From assembly GCF_001908725.1 (NCBI RefSeq), contig NZ_CP018725.1, positions 62,001-126,000 on the forward strand: a stretch of DNA of 64,000 nucleotides, written 5' to 3'. Position 1 is the stretch's first letter, and each line of letters starts with the position of its first letter. Shown here piece by piece: positions 35,965 through 46,500 of this stretch. The notes beneath the pieces are model-generated. The model was not told the origin of the DNA and did not search any database. It saw nothing but the letters and a program-made list of their open reading frames with translations. The DNA comes from Xanthomonas vesicatoria ATCC 35937. GTDB lineage: Bacteria; Pseudomonadota; Gammaproteobacteria; Xanthomonadales; Xanthomonadaceae. The position numbers were made by a program, and so were the translations under genes.

Positions 35965-37214
35965 TGGATTCCTCGGTCGGGGCTCTTCCATCGCGCGCGT
36001 TTATTGCGGCGTGCGATGAGAGCGCGGGGGAAGGCGATGACGGCAGTGAGCATGCCGATCATCCAGAAGGCGGCCGGGTACCAGATCACCCAGAAGAACT
36101 GGCGTGCCAGGCCTTTTTCGTAGCGACGTTCGATGATCAGGCTGGTGCCGAACTGCAGCAGGCAGACCACGGCCAGCACCAGGCCGTGCCAGCGCGGCAG
36201 GATGGTGTCCACATACAACGCGGGCGGCATCGCGATGAACTTGCCGAGCACCCACAACACGATGATGAAGAACATCACGTAGGCCCAGATCAGGCTCAGC
36301 GCGTATTCCAGCAACACCGCCCACATGCGCCGGCTGCGCCAGGCCAGTGCGCGTCGGCCATGGCTCAGTAATACCTCCACGCCACCGCGCGCCCAGCGCA
36401 GGCGCTGCATCCACAGACCGCGAAACGTTTCGGGCATCAAGATCCAGCACAGCGCGTTGGGCTCGTAACGGATATCCCAACCGTCGAGCTGCAGGCGCCA
36501 GGAGATGTCGATGTCTTCGGTCACCATGTTGTCGGACCAGAAGCCGACGTGGTGCAGGGCCGAGCGACGGAAGGCGCAGATCACGCCGGACACGGTGAAC
36601 AGGCGGCCGTAGATGCGTTGGGCGCGCTTGATCAGGCCGACGATCGCGGAAAACTCACCGACCTGCATGCGGCCCATCAGCGTGGTGCGGTTGCGTACGC
36701 GTGGATTACCGGTGACGCCGCCGACGCGCGGGCCGGAAATCAGGTGGCCCACCATCCAGCGCGTTGCGTTGGGGTCGAGAATCGCATCGGCATCCACGCA
36801 CACCAGGTAATCCGACCGCGCTGCCAGCGTGCCGACCCGCAACGCGTTGGCTTTGCCGTGGTTTTGCTCCAGATGCACCACACGCAAGCGCGGATATTGA
36901 TAGGTGAGGTCGTCCAGGACTTCGGCAGTGCGATCGGTGCTGCCGTCGTTGATCGCGATGATTTCGTAATCCGCATAGTGCTGCGCGCTCATCGCCGCGA
37001 TGGTTTCGGCAACGTGCTTGGCCTCGTTGTAGCAAGGCATCAGCAACGACACGAACGGTTCGCTGGCCATCGGCGGCGGCTTGGACGGCCCAGGCGTGCC
37101 GCGTTCGCGCCGCAGGTAGTAGTAGATACCGCCGATCATCCAGAAGAACGCCATGATGATCGGGTAGTAGAATGCGAAGTTGAACAGGGCGGCCAGTAAG
37201 AGGCTGGTCGTCAT
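35961..37214 (-). CDS. pgaC: Poly-beta-1,6-GlcNAc synthase, glycosyltransferase family 2
   Basis: The 417-residue inner-membrane enzyme (HmsR type) polymerizes UDP-GlcNAc. The GT2 motifs are present: PCYNEAKHVAETIAAM, NDGSTDRT, VDADAILDP (DxD), TEDIDISWRL (catalytic TED) and QRLRWARGG (QxxRW). A hydrophobic N-terminus and about three C-terminal helices form the membrane pore. It starts three bases after pgaB and overlaps pgaD. All catalytic motifs look intact. Confidence 0.95.
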   Translation of the reverse strand: MTTSLLLAALFNFAFYYPIIMAFFWMIGGIYYYLRRERGTPGPSKPPPMASEPFVSLLMPCYNEAKHVAETIAAMSAQHYADYEIIAINDGSTDRTAEVLDDLTYQYPRLRVVHLEQNHGKANALRVGTLAARSDYLVCVDADAILDPNATRWMVGHLISGPRVGGVTGNPRVRNRTTLMGRMQVGEFSAIVGLIKRAQRIYGRLFTVSGVICAFRRSALHHVGFWSDNMVTEDIDISWRLQLDGWDIRYEPNALCWILMPETFRGLWMQRLRWARGGVEVLLSHGRRALAWRSRRMWAVLLEYALSLIWAYVMFFIIVLWVLGKFIAMPPALYVDTILPRWHGLVLAVVCLLQFGTSLIIERRYEKGLARQFFWVIWYPAAFWMIGMLTAVIAFPRALIARRNKRARWKSPDRGIQ

Positions 37215-37217
37215 CGG

Positions 37218-39116
37218 TCATCGCTCGATATAGGGGAATTGGCGGGCCGAGATGGCTTCGCGCGCTTCGGGCAGGGACGGATGGCCGCCAATGAAATCGT
37301 CGGGGTAATACGCCAGGTGACGCACGCCGGCCGCCAGCAGCAGCTTGGAATGTGCCAACAGCACACCTTCGGGCAGCGGTTTGCCGGTGCGCCAGTCCAC
37401 GGTTTGCAGTTCGAAGATGGTCTTGTCGAAACCGCGTGGCTGCTGGCCGACACGCGTGGCCAGTTGCATCAGCCACTGCTGCGGGTCGTCGGCTTTTTCC
37501 ATGTACGGCATCGCCATCAGCGCGGTGTAGTCGTAGGCGGCAGAAAAGGCATCCAGACGCTGCGCAAACCAGGCTTCGCTGTGCGGTTCCAGTACCGGCT
37601 GCGCGAACAGGTTGCGCACCGTCACCAGCTTGGGGCGCCAACGTTCTGCAGCGACCTTGAGCTGCTGGGTGAAGCCGATCAGTGCCTGCGTGCGCTTGGC
37701 CGGATCGCCGTCACCGTAGGCTGGCACTTCGTCGTCGCGCAGATAGGCATCGTCGTGGAACAGCAGGCCTTCGAAGTAGGCGTTGGCGGCCAGGTCTTCG
37801 TAGATATCGGCCACCAACTGCTGTGTACGCGGATTGCCAGGGTCCAGGCGCGGCACATCCTTCGGGTCCTTGCCATGGATCTGTAGCGCCGATTGCTGCT
37901 GCGCGTCGGGCAGATGGAAGCCGAGCACCGGCAACCAGGCGAACACGCGCACACCGGCGCGGGTGCGTAGCTGCCATGCCACGCGCCCAAACAGGTCGGC
38001 GCGCATCGGCAGGTGCCGGTTGGGGAAGTACAGCGCGTCGGCTGCGCCATCGCCGTCCGGGTCGGCAAAGGCCTGCAGGAAGACGTGGCTTGGGCCGATG
38101 TCCTTGACGCGCTGAACCAGGATGTCGAGGTTGCGCGCCAGCTGTGCCGGGTCCGGGTCGTACACGTAATCCAGATCGATCTGGATGGCGCGCAGCCCAT
38201 CGCGCGACAGATCGCGGCGTAATTCGCCGGCCAGATCGCGTACGTCGGGATTGTTGAACAACAACAAACGCCCAAGGCTGGCCAGCGATTGCCCGTCCAC
38301 GCGATCGCGGCCCTGCTGGCCGATATCGGCTTCGTGCGAGCGGCCTTCCAGGTCGAAGCTAAGCGTCATGCCCAGCTGCGCGGCAATGGCATTGCTGGCG
38401 CGGTTGTAGGCCGCGTAGGGCCACACCATCGCGCGCGGCGGTTTGCCCAGGTGCGTCACGATGGTATCGCGGCTATGGCGCAGATCGGTTTCGATGCGCT
38501 GGCGATAGTCGGCCTCGTTTTCGTAGCCGCTGCTCGCATCCCACAGCCGGGTGACCGCAGCAGGGGTCTGATTGCCGAACGGATTGCCGGCAATGCCCTT
38601 GTGCAGGTCGTCGCTATGCGAGCCGATTTCGACCAGACCGCTGTCCTGCATTTCGCGCAGCTGTGCCCAGGTGACGAAATCGTCGCGGGTAAAATCGCGC
38701 GGGCCGTAGGGCACGACTTTGCCCGCAGGCAGTTCGACCCAGCTGGTCACCGGCGCAACCAGGGCGGGGTAGCCATACGCCTGCAATAGCGGAAATACCC
38801 GGGTATAGACGCTGCGCAAGCCGTCGTCGAAGGTGAGCAACACCGGCCGCGAGGGCAGGGCACGCCGGCCGGCGCGTGCGTCCAGCACATGCTGCACACT
38901 CACCGGGTGATACGCGTGCGAACGCAGCCAATCCAGATGCGCAGCGAAGTTGCTGGTGGACACCGCATAACGGTCCGGGTCACCTTTGGCGGCGACGTCG
39001 TCGCGAATATCGTGGTAGCTGAGCACCAGCAGGCCCGCATGCGCCGACGACGCAAACGTCATCAGCAGCAGCGCGAGCAGCAACAGCGGCAGGCGGATCA
39101 AGGCGTACCTCCCCAT
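37218..39116 (-). CDS. pgaB: Poly-beta-1,6-GlcNAc N-deacetylase
   Basis: The 632-residue protein (HmsF type) starts with a signal peptide (LPLLLLALLLMTFASSAHAG) lacking an evident lipobox. The N-terminal NodB-type deacetylase has VLSYHDI, LTFDDGLRSVY and GSHSDDLHKG (metal ligands Asp, His, His). The C-terminal half (about 300-632) is the glycoside-hydrolase-like domain (GLRAIQIDLDYVYDPDP ... YFEGLLFHDDAYLRD) that binds polymer. It deacetylates the polymer before export by PgaA. The gene overlaps the pgaA end by 19 bases. Confidence 0.94.
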   Translation of the reverse strand: MGRYALIRLPLLLLALLLMTFASSAHAGLLVLSYHDIRDDVAAKGDPDRYAVSTSNFAAHLDWLRSHAYHPVSVQHVLDARAGRRALPSRPVLLTFDDGLRSVYTRVFPLLQAYGYPALVAPVTSWVELPAGKVVPYGPRDFTRDDFVTWAQLREMQDSGLVEIGSHSDDLHKGIAGNPFGNQTPAAVTRLWDASSGYENEADYRQRIETDLRHSRDTIVTHLGKPPRAMVWPYAAYNRASNAIAAQLGMTLSFDLEGRSHEADIGQQGRDRVDGQSLASLGRLLLFNNPDVRDLAGELRRDLSRDGLRAIQIDLDYVYDPDPAQLARNLDILVQRVKDIGPSHVFLQAFADPDGDGAADALYFPNRHLPMRADLFGRVAWQLRTRAGVRVFAWLPVLGFHLPDAQQQSALQIHGKDPKDVPRLDPGNPRTQQLVADIYEDLAANAYFEGLLFHDDAYLRDDEVPAYGDGDPAKRTQALIGFTQQLKVAAERWRPKLVTVRNLFAQPVLEPHSEAWFAQRLDAFSAAYDYTALMAMPYMEKADDPQQWLMQLATRVGQQPRGFDKTIFELQTVDWRTGKPLPEGVLLAHSKLLLAAGVRHLAYYPDDFIGGHPSLPEAREAISARQFPYIER

Positions 39117-41210
39117 CGGAAATCCAGGTCCAGTCCAAGTTGGTGTTCGCGCCGGCCGTCATAGACCGGGCGCGACCAGCTCACGCCATACGTCAACACG
39201 CTGCCATCGCCTAGCGACCACAGATGCCGATACGCCGCTGCAGGCACCCATTGGCTGCCAAAGCCGGCTTGATAGGTCGGCCCAGCAGTGACTTCCAGAC
39301 GCTGCCGAAAGGCATAGTCGTAACGGCGCCAGCCGATCTGCTCGATCCGCACACCTGCGGCCACGCCCGAGCTGCGGCGTGGATTGAAGTAGTCGACAAC
39401 GCGGTCATCTTCGGCGCGCCCGGCGGATGCGGCAAACAGTCCATCGATCAGCACGTGCGGGCGTGCCCACAGGCGTTGACTGCCCGATAGATCGAGCTGG
39501 TTGCGCCGATTGCCATCGCTGTAACGCAGCTGGCGTGCCTGCAGCTCCCAGCGCGTTTCATCGCTGGGTGTCCAGCGCAGGCTTGCGCCGATGCTGTCGC
39601 CGGTGATGCCCAACCGACGCGCTTGCAGCGAGGCCTCCGGGTCGCGTGTCCGCCAGGCGACGCTGCCGTACCACGCATCGGAAAATCGCCAGCCAGCATC
39701 CAATGCCCAGGCGGTGCCATCGCGATCGAAATCATCCAGGGCGCGTCCACCGTAAGCGCTCAGGTCCAGCCGGTCGTAGCGGTAGTGCGTGCCCAGCCAG
39801 AAGCTGCGATAGCGCACGCGGGTGTCCTGGAAATCGGCCCAGTCCTCGCGCGCGCGCAGGCCCACGCGCCAACGCTCGCCCAGCAGCGGCGATTCGGCTT
39901 CCAGCAGCGAGCTGCCAAAATGGTTGCCAAGCGGCGAGATTGCGTTGGCGCTATTGTCGTTGTCGCTGCGTCCCCACGCATGGCTCAGATGCACCTGCCA
40001 GCCGCGTTGGCGCTCCAGCGATGCCCCCAGCCGTTGTAGGCCGACATCGTCGGGGTACTCGGCGTGCAAGGTGTTGAACTGCGCATCGGCCAAATCCAGG
40101 CGATCGAGATCGCGCTGGTTCTCGACCACGCCGCTGCGTGCCTGCTTTTGATGCGGGTCCAGCGTCAGCGCGATCTGATTGCGTTGCAGGGCCTGCGTGG
40201 TGTGGCCACGGCGCGATTCGATCGACGCCAGGGGCCGCGTGCAGCTCGGCATTGTCGGGGCCGATCGCGATGCGCTCGCGCAGTATCTCGTCCGCCCCAC
40301 GGTTGTCGTTGGCGGCAGAACGCGCAGCCGCCAGTGCGACATCGGCGCTGAAGCGGTCCCAGTTTTCGTAACCGCTGGTTGCGCCGGCGCGGCGCGGCCA
40401 CGGCGATTGCGTGGCCGCAAGTTGCTCGAACAACGGCATCGCCTGATCGAAGCGTTCCTGCTCCAGCAATGCGTAGCCGAGCAGCAGCTGGGTGCTGAAG
40501 TCGTCCGGGTTGTGTTGCAGCGCCTGCCGCAGCACGGCTTCGGCCTCGGCAGGGCGACGCAACCCCATCAGCGAGTCACCCACTGTCGGCAGTACGTAGC
40601 TGGGCACCTCGATGCCTTCCGCACGCAATGCCTGATAGCTGGCAACCACATCGCGATGGCGCTGACGCTGGTTGAGTGCGATCAGGCGATCGATGCGCAA
40701 GCGCGTCGCTTCCCACGTCACCTGTGGCGGCGCGTCGCGCTCGATGCGTGCCACATTGACCAATGCCTGATCGGTCTCTGCATAGCGGTGCGCGGCATCG
40801 ACCGGTTCGGCACTTGCCCAGCCGATCATGCGTGCGACGCGATCGTTGTTGATGCGCTCGCGCTCTTGCTGCGAGAACCAATCGGGATGGCGCCACACCG
40901 CTTCTGCGGCAAGCTGCGCGCTGCCCAGATCGCTGAGCGTGAGCGCACGCATGGTGTACGCACCCTTGTCGCGCGGGTCTGCACGCAAGACGCGTTGGTA
41001 GATGGCAAGCGCATCCGCAAAGCGCTGCTGGCCGCGTAACTGCTCGGCCTGCTGCATGGGCGTTAAGGCAATGGAGGCGTCAGTCACATCTGTCGACCGC
41101 ACTTCACCGCTGTGCGCCAGGGGCACACATACGGCAAACAAGGCGAGGCTGATCAGGGGAGTGAGTGCGCCTGTGCGGTCAGGACGACCGCGCTGCACGT
41201 GCATGTGCAA
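39098..41210 (-). pseudogene. pgaA: PgaA outer-membrane poly-GlcNAc porin gene with a frameshift
   Basis: The N-terminal part (41210 to about 40235) encodes a signal sequence and TPR-type helical repeats (QQRFADALAIYQRVLRADPRDKGAY ... EAEAVLRQALQHNPDDFSTQLLLG). It then runs out of frame after NAELHAA. The C-terminal part, in another frame from LASIESRRGHTTQAL, holds the last TPR and the porin beta-barrel to the final ...LGLDLDFRWGGTP. Removing one base of the G4 run at 40231-40234 restores a protein of about 700 residues. As read, full-length PgaA cannot be made, while pgaBCD are intact. Confidence 0.88.
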
Positions 41211-41793
41211 ACAGGAGGGAAGAAAAATTCACAAGCGGTCCAGCTATGAAGAGCGGCGATACTGCGTATGCCCGTGTAAAGCGAATGTCATCACTATGTT
41301 GATGTGATGTTCATTACTTGAGATTGGTTGGCATGACTCCGCGGGGTTCGCCCAATCATTGGCCCGGTGGAAAGCGACGCAGCATTGCGTAGCCAGCGAT
41401 GCATAGACCGACGTTCGAACGCCTGCCTGGGTCTCAGAAGTTGGTTAAACGAGAGTAGAGTCATTGATATGCATTGCAAGGCATGTCAGGAATCGTTCAA
41501 TAAGAGCGTGTTGACGGAACTTGATGCCCCTGGCGGCCCTTTGCCGGTAGACGACGTTTGCGTAGCCGTTACGGTCGCGTCCGATATTTATGTGACTTAT
41601 TTCACATAAAAGTAGTTGTCGGGATTTTCTTACAGGGTGGCCCCTACACGCAGCGTTGACCTGTCCTTAACGGTGCAGCAAAGTTGCGCCGCATTCGCCG
41701 CACCCAAGGGTTGTGCTGCCGTTTTGGCAGCCAGGTGCGGTGACGCGAGCGACGGCAGGCTCAGGCGTGACCGTTGCACAGGGGACACGACAG
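41211..41793. other. Divergent promoter region between pgaA and fhaC
   Basis: This 583-bp region serves the leftward pga operon and the rightward fhaC-fhaB genes. The notable site is the perfect CRP/Clp-type palindrome at 41592-41607. Short frames inside have no convincing features. Confidence 0.5.
41592..41607. promoter_or_regulatory. Perfect CRP/Clp-type site TGTGA-N6-TCACA
   Basis: TGTGACTTATTTCACA matches the CRP consensus exactly; one further flanking AT pair on each side extends the symmetry. Xanthomonads use the same recognition sequence for Clp, a CRP homologue controlled by c-di-GMP. It lies 187 bases before the fhaC start and 382 bases before the pgaA start, so it could control either unit. 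Confidence 0.7.
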
Positions 41794-43494
41794 ATGTGGA
41801 TGCGATCGGCGCCGTGGGCGCTGGCGGCTTGCCTATGGGCGGTCGCCGGGCAGGCGGCTGCACAACAATCGGCACCGAGCAGCCTTGACCGGCAGGAGCA
41901 ACTGCGCCAGGCCGAAGAGATTCAGCGTCGACAGGAGCAGGAGCGCCAGGCACCCTTCGCCGGCCCGCGCGAGGACGCCGAGCGCGTGGATGCACACAGC
42001 ACTGCGCTTCCCGAAGAAAAGCTGTGCTTCTCGATCACGCGCGTGCGCCTGTCGGGTGCGGGCCAGGATGCTGCACGGTTCGCCTGGCTGTGGAAATCGC
42101 TGCGCCGTTACGAGGGGCGCTGCATCGGCCGCATCGGCATCGACGTCATTCGCCGTCGCGCACTGGACCAGCTGGTTGCGCGCGGCTTTGTCACCACACG
42201 CATCGGCGTGCCCGAGCAGGACCTGTCGCGCGGCGAGTTGCGCTTCGAACTGATGCCGGGCCGCTTGCGTGCCGTACGCGTGGTGTCCGATAGCGGCACT
42301 GCGCATTGGAAGAGCGCCTTGCCGTTGCGCAGTGGCGATGTGCTGGACCTGCGCGCGATCGAACAGGCCGTCGAGCAGTTCAAGCGCCTGCCATCGCAAG
42401 ACGCCAAGATCGATATCGCGCCGGGCGAGGCGCCGGGCGAATCGGATCTGGTCATCACCCTGCAGCACGGCCGGCGTTGGCGCGGTGTGGTCAATGCCGA
42501 GGATTCTGGCGTGGAAGCCACTGGCCGCATGCAGGGGGGGCTGGATGTGTCGCTGGATAATCCGCTGGGGCTCAACGACCTGCTCAGTGTCGGCTACAGC
42601 CACGATCTGGCGACACGTGATGAAGAGCGCGGCACCCGTGGCAACAGCCTGAGCTACAGCCTGCCGTGGGGCTGGTGGACGGTTGCGCTTTCGGCATCGT
42701 CATACCGTTATCACCAGCGCGTGGACGGGTTTCTGCAGACCTTTCAGTCCAGCGGCGAATCCAGCAATGCCCAGCTGGATATCCAGCGCGTCCTGCATCG
42801 CAATGGCACCAGCAAGACCTCTGCCGGTGTCACGCTGGGTCGGCGGCGTGCGCGCAGCTATCTGGACGGCGTGGAGATCGGTATCCAGCGCCGCGATACC
42901 AGCAGCGCGGAGTTCTACTTCACGCATCGGCGTTATCTGGGCACGATGCAGCTGGACGTGCGCGTCGCACATCGGCGCGGCACGCCGTGGTTCAACAGCC
43001 AATGGACCGGCTACGACCCGCAGATCGGCTTCCCCAGCTTTCGGTATGGCGTGACCACGCTGGACGTGAGTACTGCACTGCCGTTCAAGCTGGGCCCGGT
43101 GCCGATGGCCTGGGAAAGCAGTCTGCGTGCGCAGACCGCGGGCGAGCTGTTGCTTGGCTCGGAATTCTTCACCATCGGCGGCCGCTACAGCGTGCGCGGG
43201 TTCGATGGCGAAGCGACCCTGGGCGCCGAAAAAGGCGCGTATTGGCGCAATACCCTGAGTTTTCCGGTGCAGCAAATCGGGCTCACGCCTTACCTAGGTT
43301 TGGATGCAGGACGGATCGATGGCACCAGCGCCAGCGGGCTGCGTAGCCGCAGCCTGGTCGGCGGCGCAGCGGGGCTGCGCGGTGGCTGGTTCGGCGCCAG
43401 CGTCGACGCGTTTGCCGGTTGGGCGATCCACCGGCCCGATGGATTTGGAACTGCGCAGCCGGCCTATGGCGTGCGTGTGATCTACCAGTTCTGA
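41794..43494 (+). CDS. fhaC: FhaC/CdiB-type outer-membrane transporter of two-partner secretion
   Basis: The 566-residue Omp85-family protein starts at ATG 41794 after AGGGGAC. It has a signal peptide (LAACLWAVAGQAAAQ), a Gln/Glu/Arg-rich linker helix and two POTRA domains (FSITRVRLSG ... GYVTTR-like RGFVTTRIGVPEQDLSRGELRFELMPGRL). A 16-strand barrel contains YSVRGFDGEATLG, the VRGF/Y motif at the tip of loop L6. It exports the product of the next gene, 70 bases downstream. An in-frame extension to 41713 lacks signal-peptide logic and is not used. Confidence 0.93.
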   Translation: MWMRSAPWALAACLWAVAGQAAAQQSAPSSLDRQEQLRQAEEIQRRQEQERQAPFAGPREDAERVDAHSTALPEEKLCFSITRVRLSGAGQDAARFAWLWKSLRRYEGRCIGRIGIDVIRRRALDQLVARGFVTTRIGVPEQDLSRGELRFELMPGRLRAVRVVSDSGTAHWKSALPLRSGDVLDLRAIEQAVEQFKRLPSQDAKIDIAPGEAPGESDLVITLQHGRRWRGVVNAEDSGVEATGRMQGGLDVSLDNPLGLNDLLSVGYSHDLATRDEERGTRGNSLSYSLPWGWWTVALSASSYRYHQRVDGFLQTFQSSGESSNAQLDIQRVLHRNGTSKTSAGVTLGRRRARSYLDGVEIGIQRRDTSSAEFYFTHRRYLGTMQLDVRVAHRRGTPWFNSQWTGYDPQIGFPSFRYGVTTLDVSTALPFKLGPVPMAWESSLRAQTAGELLLGSEFFTIGGRYSVRGFDGEATLGAEKGAYWRNTLSFPVQQIGLTPYLGLDAGRIDGTSASGLRSRSLVGGAAGLRGGWFGASVDAFAGWAIHRPDGFGTAQPAYGVRVIYQF

Positions 43495-43564
43495 CATGGA
43501 TCGCGCTGCCAACCGGCGGCGCGCTTGTTGATTGATGACGCCTGCGGGCGGCGAGAGAGAAACG

Positions 43565-46500
43565 ATGGACACCCAAGCGATGAGCGTGCGTGGTTACGTG
43601 GCCGAACAAAGCAAGCGCGCGTTGGCGCTGCTGCTGTGCTTCACCGTGACCTGGACATCGTTCCCGGCGTGGGCGCAAGTTGCGCCGACGGCCAACCCCG
43701 GTGGTCAGACACCCGGCCAGCAGGTCGCGGCCAATGGCGTACCGGTGGTGGATATCGTTGCCCCCAATGCGCGCGGCATTTCGCACAATCGCTACAGCAA
43801 TTTCAATGTCGGCCCAAATGGGTTGATCCTCAACAACAGCGCGCAGATCTCCAAGACCGAGCTGGGCGGCTATGTGGCCGGCAACAACAATCTGCAGCGC
43901 AGTGGTTCGGCATCGTTGATCCTCAACGAGGTCACCTCCACCACCAGCCGCCTGCAGGGTTACACCGAAATCGCCGGCGCCAAGGCGCAATTGGTCATTG
44001 CCAATCCCAATGGGATTTCCTGTGACGGCTGCGGATTTCTCAACACCTCGCGCGTCACGCTGACCACCGGCACGCCCAACCTGGGCGGCGATGGCGCATT
44101 GAATGGTTTCACCATCACCGGCGGGGCGCTCAGCATCGGCAGTAATGGTCTTGATGCCTTCAATGTGGATCGTCTGGATCTGCTGTCGCGTCAGCTCAGT
44201 GTCACTGGGTCGATCTGGACCAAGGAATTGGTCGCGAGTGCAGGCAAAGGACGCGTCAGCTACGACGGCATGTTGCTCGACGTGCTGCCCGGTACCGATG
44301 GCGCTGCGCCGTCGATCGGCATCGACGTCGCGCAGTTGGGCGGCATGTATGCCGACCGCATTCGTCTGATCGCCACCGAAGCCGGCGTGGGCGTGGTCAG
44401 CCGCGGCACCCTGGCCGCGCAGAGCGGCGACCTGCAGATCGACAGCGCCGGGCAAGTGAGTCTGAGCGGCACTGCCGTGGCACGCGATGGCTTGACTGTG
44501 CGGGCAGCCGGCGATCTGGACCAACGTGGCGTGCTCGGCTCGCAGCAGGGCGATGTCAGCCTGCGTGGCGCAGGGATGCGACTGGCCGGTGATCTGGTGG
44601 CCGCCGGCGCATTGAATGCGCAGGCCGACGGTGTGTTGAGCCATACCGGGCGTAGTAGCGCGGGGTCGATCCGTTTGTTCGGCTCCGAATTGACCGCCGA
44701 TGGCAGCCTGCACACCACCGGCGCGCTGGAGCTGGGCGCTGACGGCGTGTTGCGCAGCGGTGGCGTGGCCTATGGCGGCATGGGCGCAACCCTGCGCGCG
44801 AATCGCATTGCGTTGTCCGGCACCCTGCAGAGCGCTAGCGCCATTGCATTGAGCGCAACCACCATCGATGCGCTGGGGGCACTGGATGCAGCGTCCGCAC
44901 TGCGTGTGGCCGGCAGCGGTGATGTACGAATGGGCGGCTTGGCGCAGGCCGGGCGGGGTGTAGAGATCCAGGCCAGTGGACGCCTGGATGTGCAGGGTCA
45001 GGTGATCGCTGCCGATACGCTCGTGCTCGATGCCGCTGCGATCGCTATTGCGCAACGCGGCGCCGTTTCGGCTGGAACGGAGTTGGATCTGCGTAGCGCC
45101 GGCATGCTGAGCAATGCCGGCAGCGGCTATGCCGGGCGCGACTTGCGTCTTCAGGCCAACGATCTGACCACCACCGGTAGCCTGTCCGCTGCGCGTGATA
45201 TGCAGGCAACCGTGATTGGCGGCGTGGTCAACGGCGGGACCATCGTCGCCGGAAATGCATTGACCGTAGACGCCGCACGGCTGGAAAGCAGCGGCGACAT
45301 CGGGAGCCAACGCGGTGACGCCTCGCTGCGCAGCCGCGCTGGCCTGAGCGTGAGCGGCAACACGGTGGCAGGCGGCACGCTTGCATTGGATGCAGGCACG
45401 GACGCGCAGATGTCCGGCGCGGTCAACGCCGCCAGCGTGAATCTTCGTAGCGGCGGCGATACCACGGTGTCGGGGACGTTGCAGAGCACGCGTGGTGCAC
45501 TGAACATCGCCGCCGGCGGCGCGCTGAGCAGTGATGCCCTCGTGCAATCGGCGGGTGTGCTCGGCCTGCAGGCGAACGATGCATTACGTCAACGTGGGCA
45601 GCTGCGTAGCGGCGGCACGCTGCAATTGCGCGGCTCCACTGTCGATCACGATGGTGTGATCGATGCAGGCAGCGATCTGCAGATTGCAAGCGCCAGCGAT
45701 CTGGCCCTGAGCGGCACGGTGCAGAGCGCTGGCGCTGCGACCTTGCAGGCCGGTGGGCTGTTGGACAATCGCGCCAACGTGGTTGCAGCAGGTGCACTGC
45801 AAGTGGATGCGGCGTCGCTGCGTAATGCGCAGGGCGCGGCGTTTTCGTCCGATGCCGACGCGCGTCTGCGCAGCACCGGTACCTTCGATAACGCCGGTAG
45901 CCTCTATGCAGGCAATGCACTCCAACTTGCTGCTGACACGCTGACCCAGAGCGGCCGTGTCGGTTCGGGCAATACGCTGTCGGCATCGGTTGCAGGTGCG
46001 CTCGATAACAGCGGCAATGTCGTGGCAAAGAACGCCTTGCAGATCGAGGCTGGTAGCTTGCGCAGCAGCGGTCAACTCGGCAGCGAAGCGGCAGAGGTGC
46101 GTTTGAGCACCGACGGCGACATCACATTGCAGGGTGTGGTCGCCGCGGGTACGTCGCTGCAGGCCACGGCCGGTGGCGATCTTCAGCAGGCAGGTTCTGC
46201 GACCGCGCAGACCATGGCCCTCATTGCCGGACGCGATCTTGCGGCTGCCGGAACCCTGCGCGCTGCATCCACGCTGGAGATGCAGGCACAGCGCGCACTG
46301 ACGTTTGCCGCACAGGGGCAGGTGGGTGGCGATGCCGCATTGCGTGCGGCCACGGTGATCAGCAACCAGGGTGCTGTGTTGCAGGCTGGCGGTGCGATCG
46401 CGCTGGACGGCGCGGCCATCGATAGCCGCGGCACGCTCGACGCTGGCAGCGATCTGCAGATACGCAGCGATGGCGATCTGTCTCTGGCCGGCATTGCACA

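Noticed and set aside
36549..37199. 216-codon plus-strand frame opposite pgaC
   Set aside because: It is antisense to a gene with complete GT2 motifs.
41367..41609. 80-codon frame in the pga-fhaC intergenic region
   Set aside because: It has no ribosome site or family resemblance and ends within the Clp-type palindrome; treated as noncoding.
43283..45547. A 754-codon minus-strand frame opposite fhaC and fhaB
   Set aside because: It is antisense to two well-supported genes with motifs. Its composition (Ala, Gly, Gln, His rich, no domains) is what high-GC repeats give on the other strand.
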